Part shown: positions 4,556-5,202 of the stretch, in pieces
Numbering within the stretch: position 1 is the stretch's first letter
Layout of the letters: the number at the start of each line of letters is the position of its first letter
Assembly: GCA_036744635.1 (NCBI GenBank)
Contig: DAIOHQ010000299.1
Coordinates: 1 to 5,202 of the forward strand
Direction of reading: 5' to 3'
Source of the DNA: DAIOHQ01 sp036744635
Lineage (GTDB): Bacteria; Planctomycetota; Phycisphaerae; Tepidisphaerales; Tepidisphaeraceae
Length of the DNA stretch: 5,202 nt
Program-made: the position numbers and the translations under genes
Notes under the pieces: generated by a model
What the model saw: only the letters and a program-made list of their open reading frames with translations
Databases searched by the model: none
What the model was told of the DNA's origin: nothing

Positions 4556-5125
4556 ATGTCGATGAGCACTGATGCCGTCGCCCCTCCCGTTTCCCCTCCC
4601 CCGCCGCAATTGCAGATGGTCTGGCCGGAGCATCTGCTCGCCGCGCCACCCGCGGTTGTCGTGCCGGATGGATACGTCATTCGTCAGTTTGCCGAAGCCG
4701 ATTTTGCCGACTATCAGCGCCTGATGGCGATCGCCGGTTTCGACGGCTGGACCGAAGCCCGCACCCGCGAAGCCCAGAGTAGAATTCTGCCGCGCGGATT
4801 TTTCGAAATCGAACACCATGCCACGCTGGCTCTGGCCGCCACCGCCCAGGCCACGCACAACCCCATCGAACAGCACCCCTTCGGCGGAGAGCTTGGATGG
4901 GTGGCCGGAGATCCAGCCCACAAGGGCAGAGGCCTGGGCGCGGCCGTGTGCGCCGCGGCGACAGCGCGGCTGATTGCGGCCGGCTATGAAAACATCTACC
5001 TCCGCACCGACGACTTCCGCCTCCCCGCCATCCGTATCTACCTGAAGCTCGGCTACGTGCCCTTCCCGTATGGCGATGGAATGCGCGAGCGCTGGGCGGC
5101 GGTGAGAAGCGCTCTGCGCATGTGA
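4556..5125 (+). CDS. GNAT family N-acetyltransferase
   Basis: A 189-residue protein with one GNAT fold. A Pro/Ala-rich N-terminus (1-37) leads into the first strand, GYVIRQFAEADFADY (39-53). The acetyl-CoA pyrophosphate loop is K123-G-R-G-L-G128 after strand 4 (ELGWVAGDP, 112-120), followed by the helix AAVCAAATARLIAAGY. The closing motif is NIYLRTDDFRLPAIRIYLKLGYVPF (split here for reading: L149-R-T-D-D, then AIRIYLKLGY at 158-167), typical of GNATs that acetylate small molecules or protein N-termini. The substrate cannot be named. The start at 4556 is the longest option; ATGs at 4562 and 4616 are alternatives, none with a clear ribosome binding site, and the Pro-rich leader could be shortened without touching the domain. 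It follows the kinase in the same direction but is separated by the long inverted repeat, so it is probably transcribed separately. Confidence 0.88.
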   Translation: MSMSTDAVAPPVSPPPPQLQMVWPEHLLAAPPAVVVPDGYVIRQFAEADFADYQRLMAIAGFDGWTEARTREAQSRILPRGFFEIEHHATLALAATAQATHNPIEQHPFGGELGWVAGDPAHKGRGLGAAVCAAATARLIAAGYENIYLRTDDFRLPAIRIYLKLGYVPFPYGDGMRERWAAVRSALRM

Positions 5126-5164
5126 GCCACCGCTTTGAACGTGGCATGCAACGCCGCGAACTAC

Positions 5165-5189
5165 GCGACGCGTCGTCGCTCCTTTATTC
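5165..5189 (+). terminator. Weak terminator candidate after the acetyltransferase
   Basis: GCGAC (5165-5169) and GTCGC (5175-5179) form a 5-bp stem, followed by a moderately T-rich TCCTTTATTC. An overlapping perfect palindrome, CGACGCGTCG (5166-5175), is an alternative reading. It lies about 40 bases after the stop. No gene is visible from 5126 to the window end. Confidence 0.25.
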
Positions 5190-5202
5190 GTTCCGCCTCA
5201 AG

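Overview
The window is a GC-rich bacterial chromosome segment with compact, simple genes. A stand-alone Ser/Thr kinase of the HCDLKPNN type, a PANK4-like DUF89 phosphatase and a PTPS-III-like pterin enzyme together fit a Planctomycetota or related PVC-group genome. Start codons mostly lack clear Shine-Dalgarno sites, which is compatible with that. The taxonomic guess is inference from gene flavour, not a measured placement.

Layout. Positions 55-372 (+) encode a small, AT-richer membrane protein. Positions 435-797 (+) encode a 6-pyruvoyl-tetrahydropterin synthase family enzyme carrying the E-x-x-H-G-H motif of the PTPS-III (folate-type) subgroup. Positions 798-1077 are a convergent intergenic region packed with palindromes. 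On the minus strand, an SDR oxidoreductase (2942-2178) is followed by a DUF89 metal-dependent phosphatase (2181-1078), and the two overlap by ATGA as a translationally coupled pair. A 573-bp divergent intergenic region (2943-3515) holds a MITE-like inverted-repeat unit and a leader hairpin. Then come a cytosolic Ser/Thr protein kinase (3516-4400, +), an intergenic long inverted repeat, and a GNAT acetyltransferase (4556-5125, +).

How the genes relate. Only the SDR and DUF89 genes show direct evidence of joint expression. DUF89 proteins are linked to metabolite damage control, so the pair may form a small metabolite-repair or salvage module, but the substrate is unknown. The other genes look like independent housekeeping or accessory units.

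The strongest unexplained signal is non-coding. Five short hairpin elements, in two sequence families, each begin with GTAG (inside CGTAG), and in each family two copies are arranged as an inverted pair. This is the architecture of REP/BIME elements moved by RAYT (TnpA-REP) transposases. One family shows a compensatory base-pair change between copies. A separate 38-bp imperfect inverted repeat is flanked by a 12/13 direct repeat and looks like a small non-autonomous mobile element.
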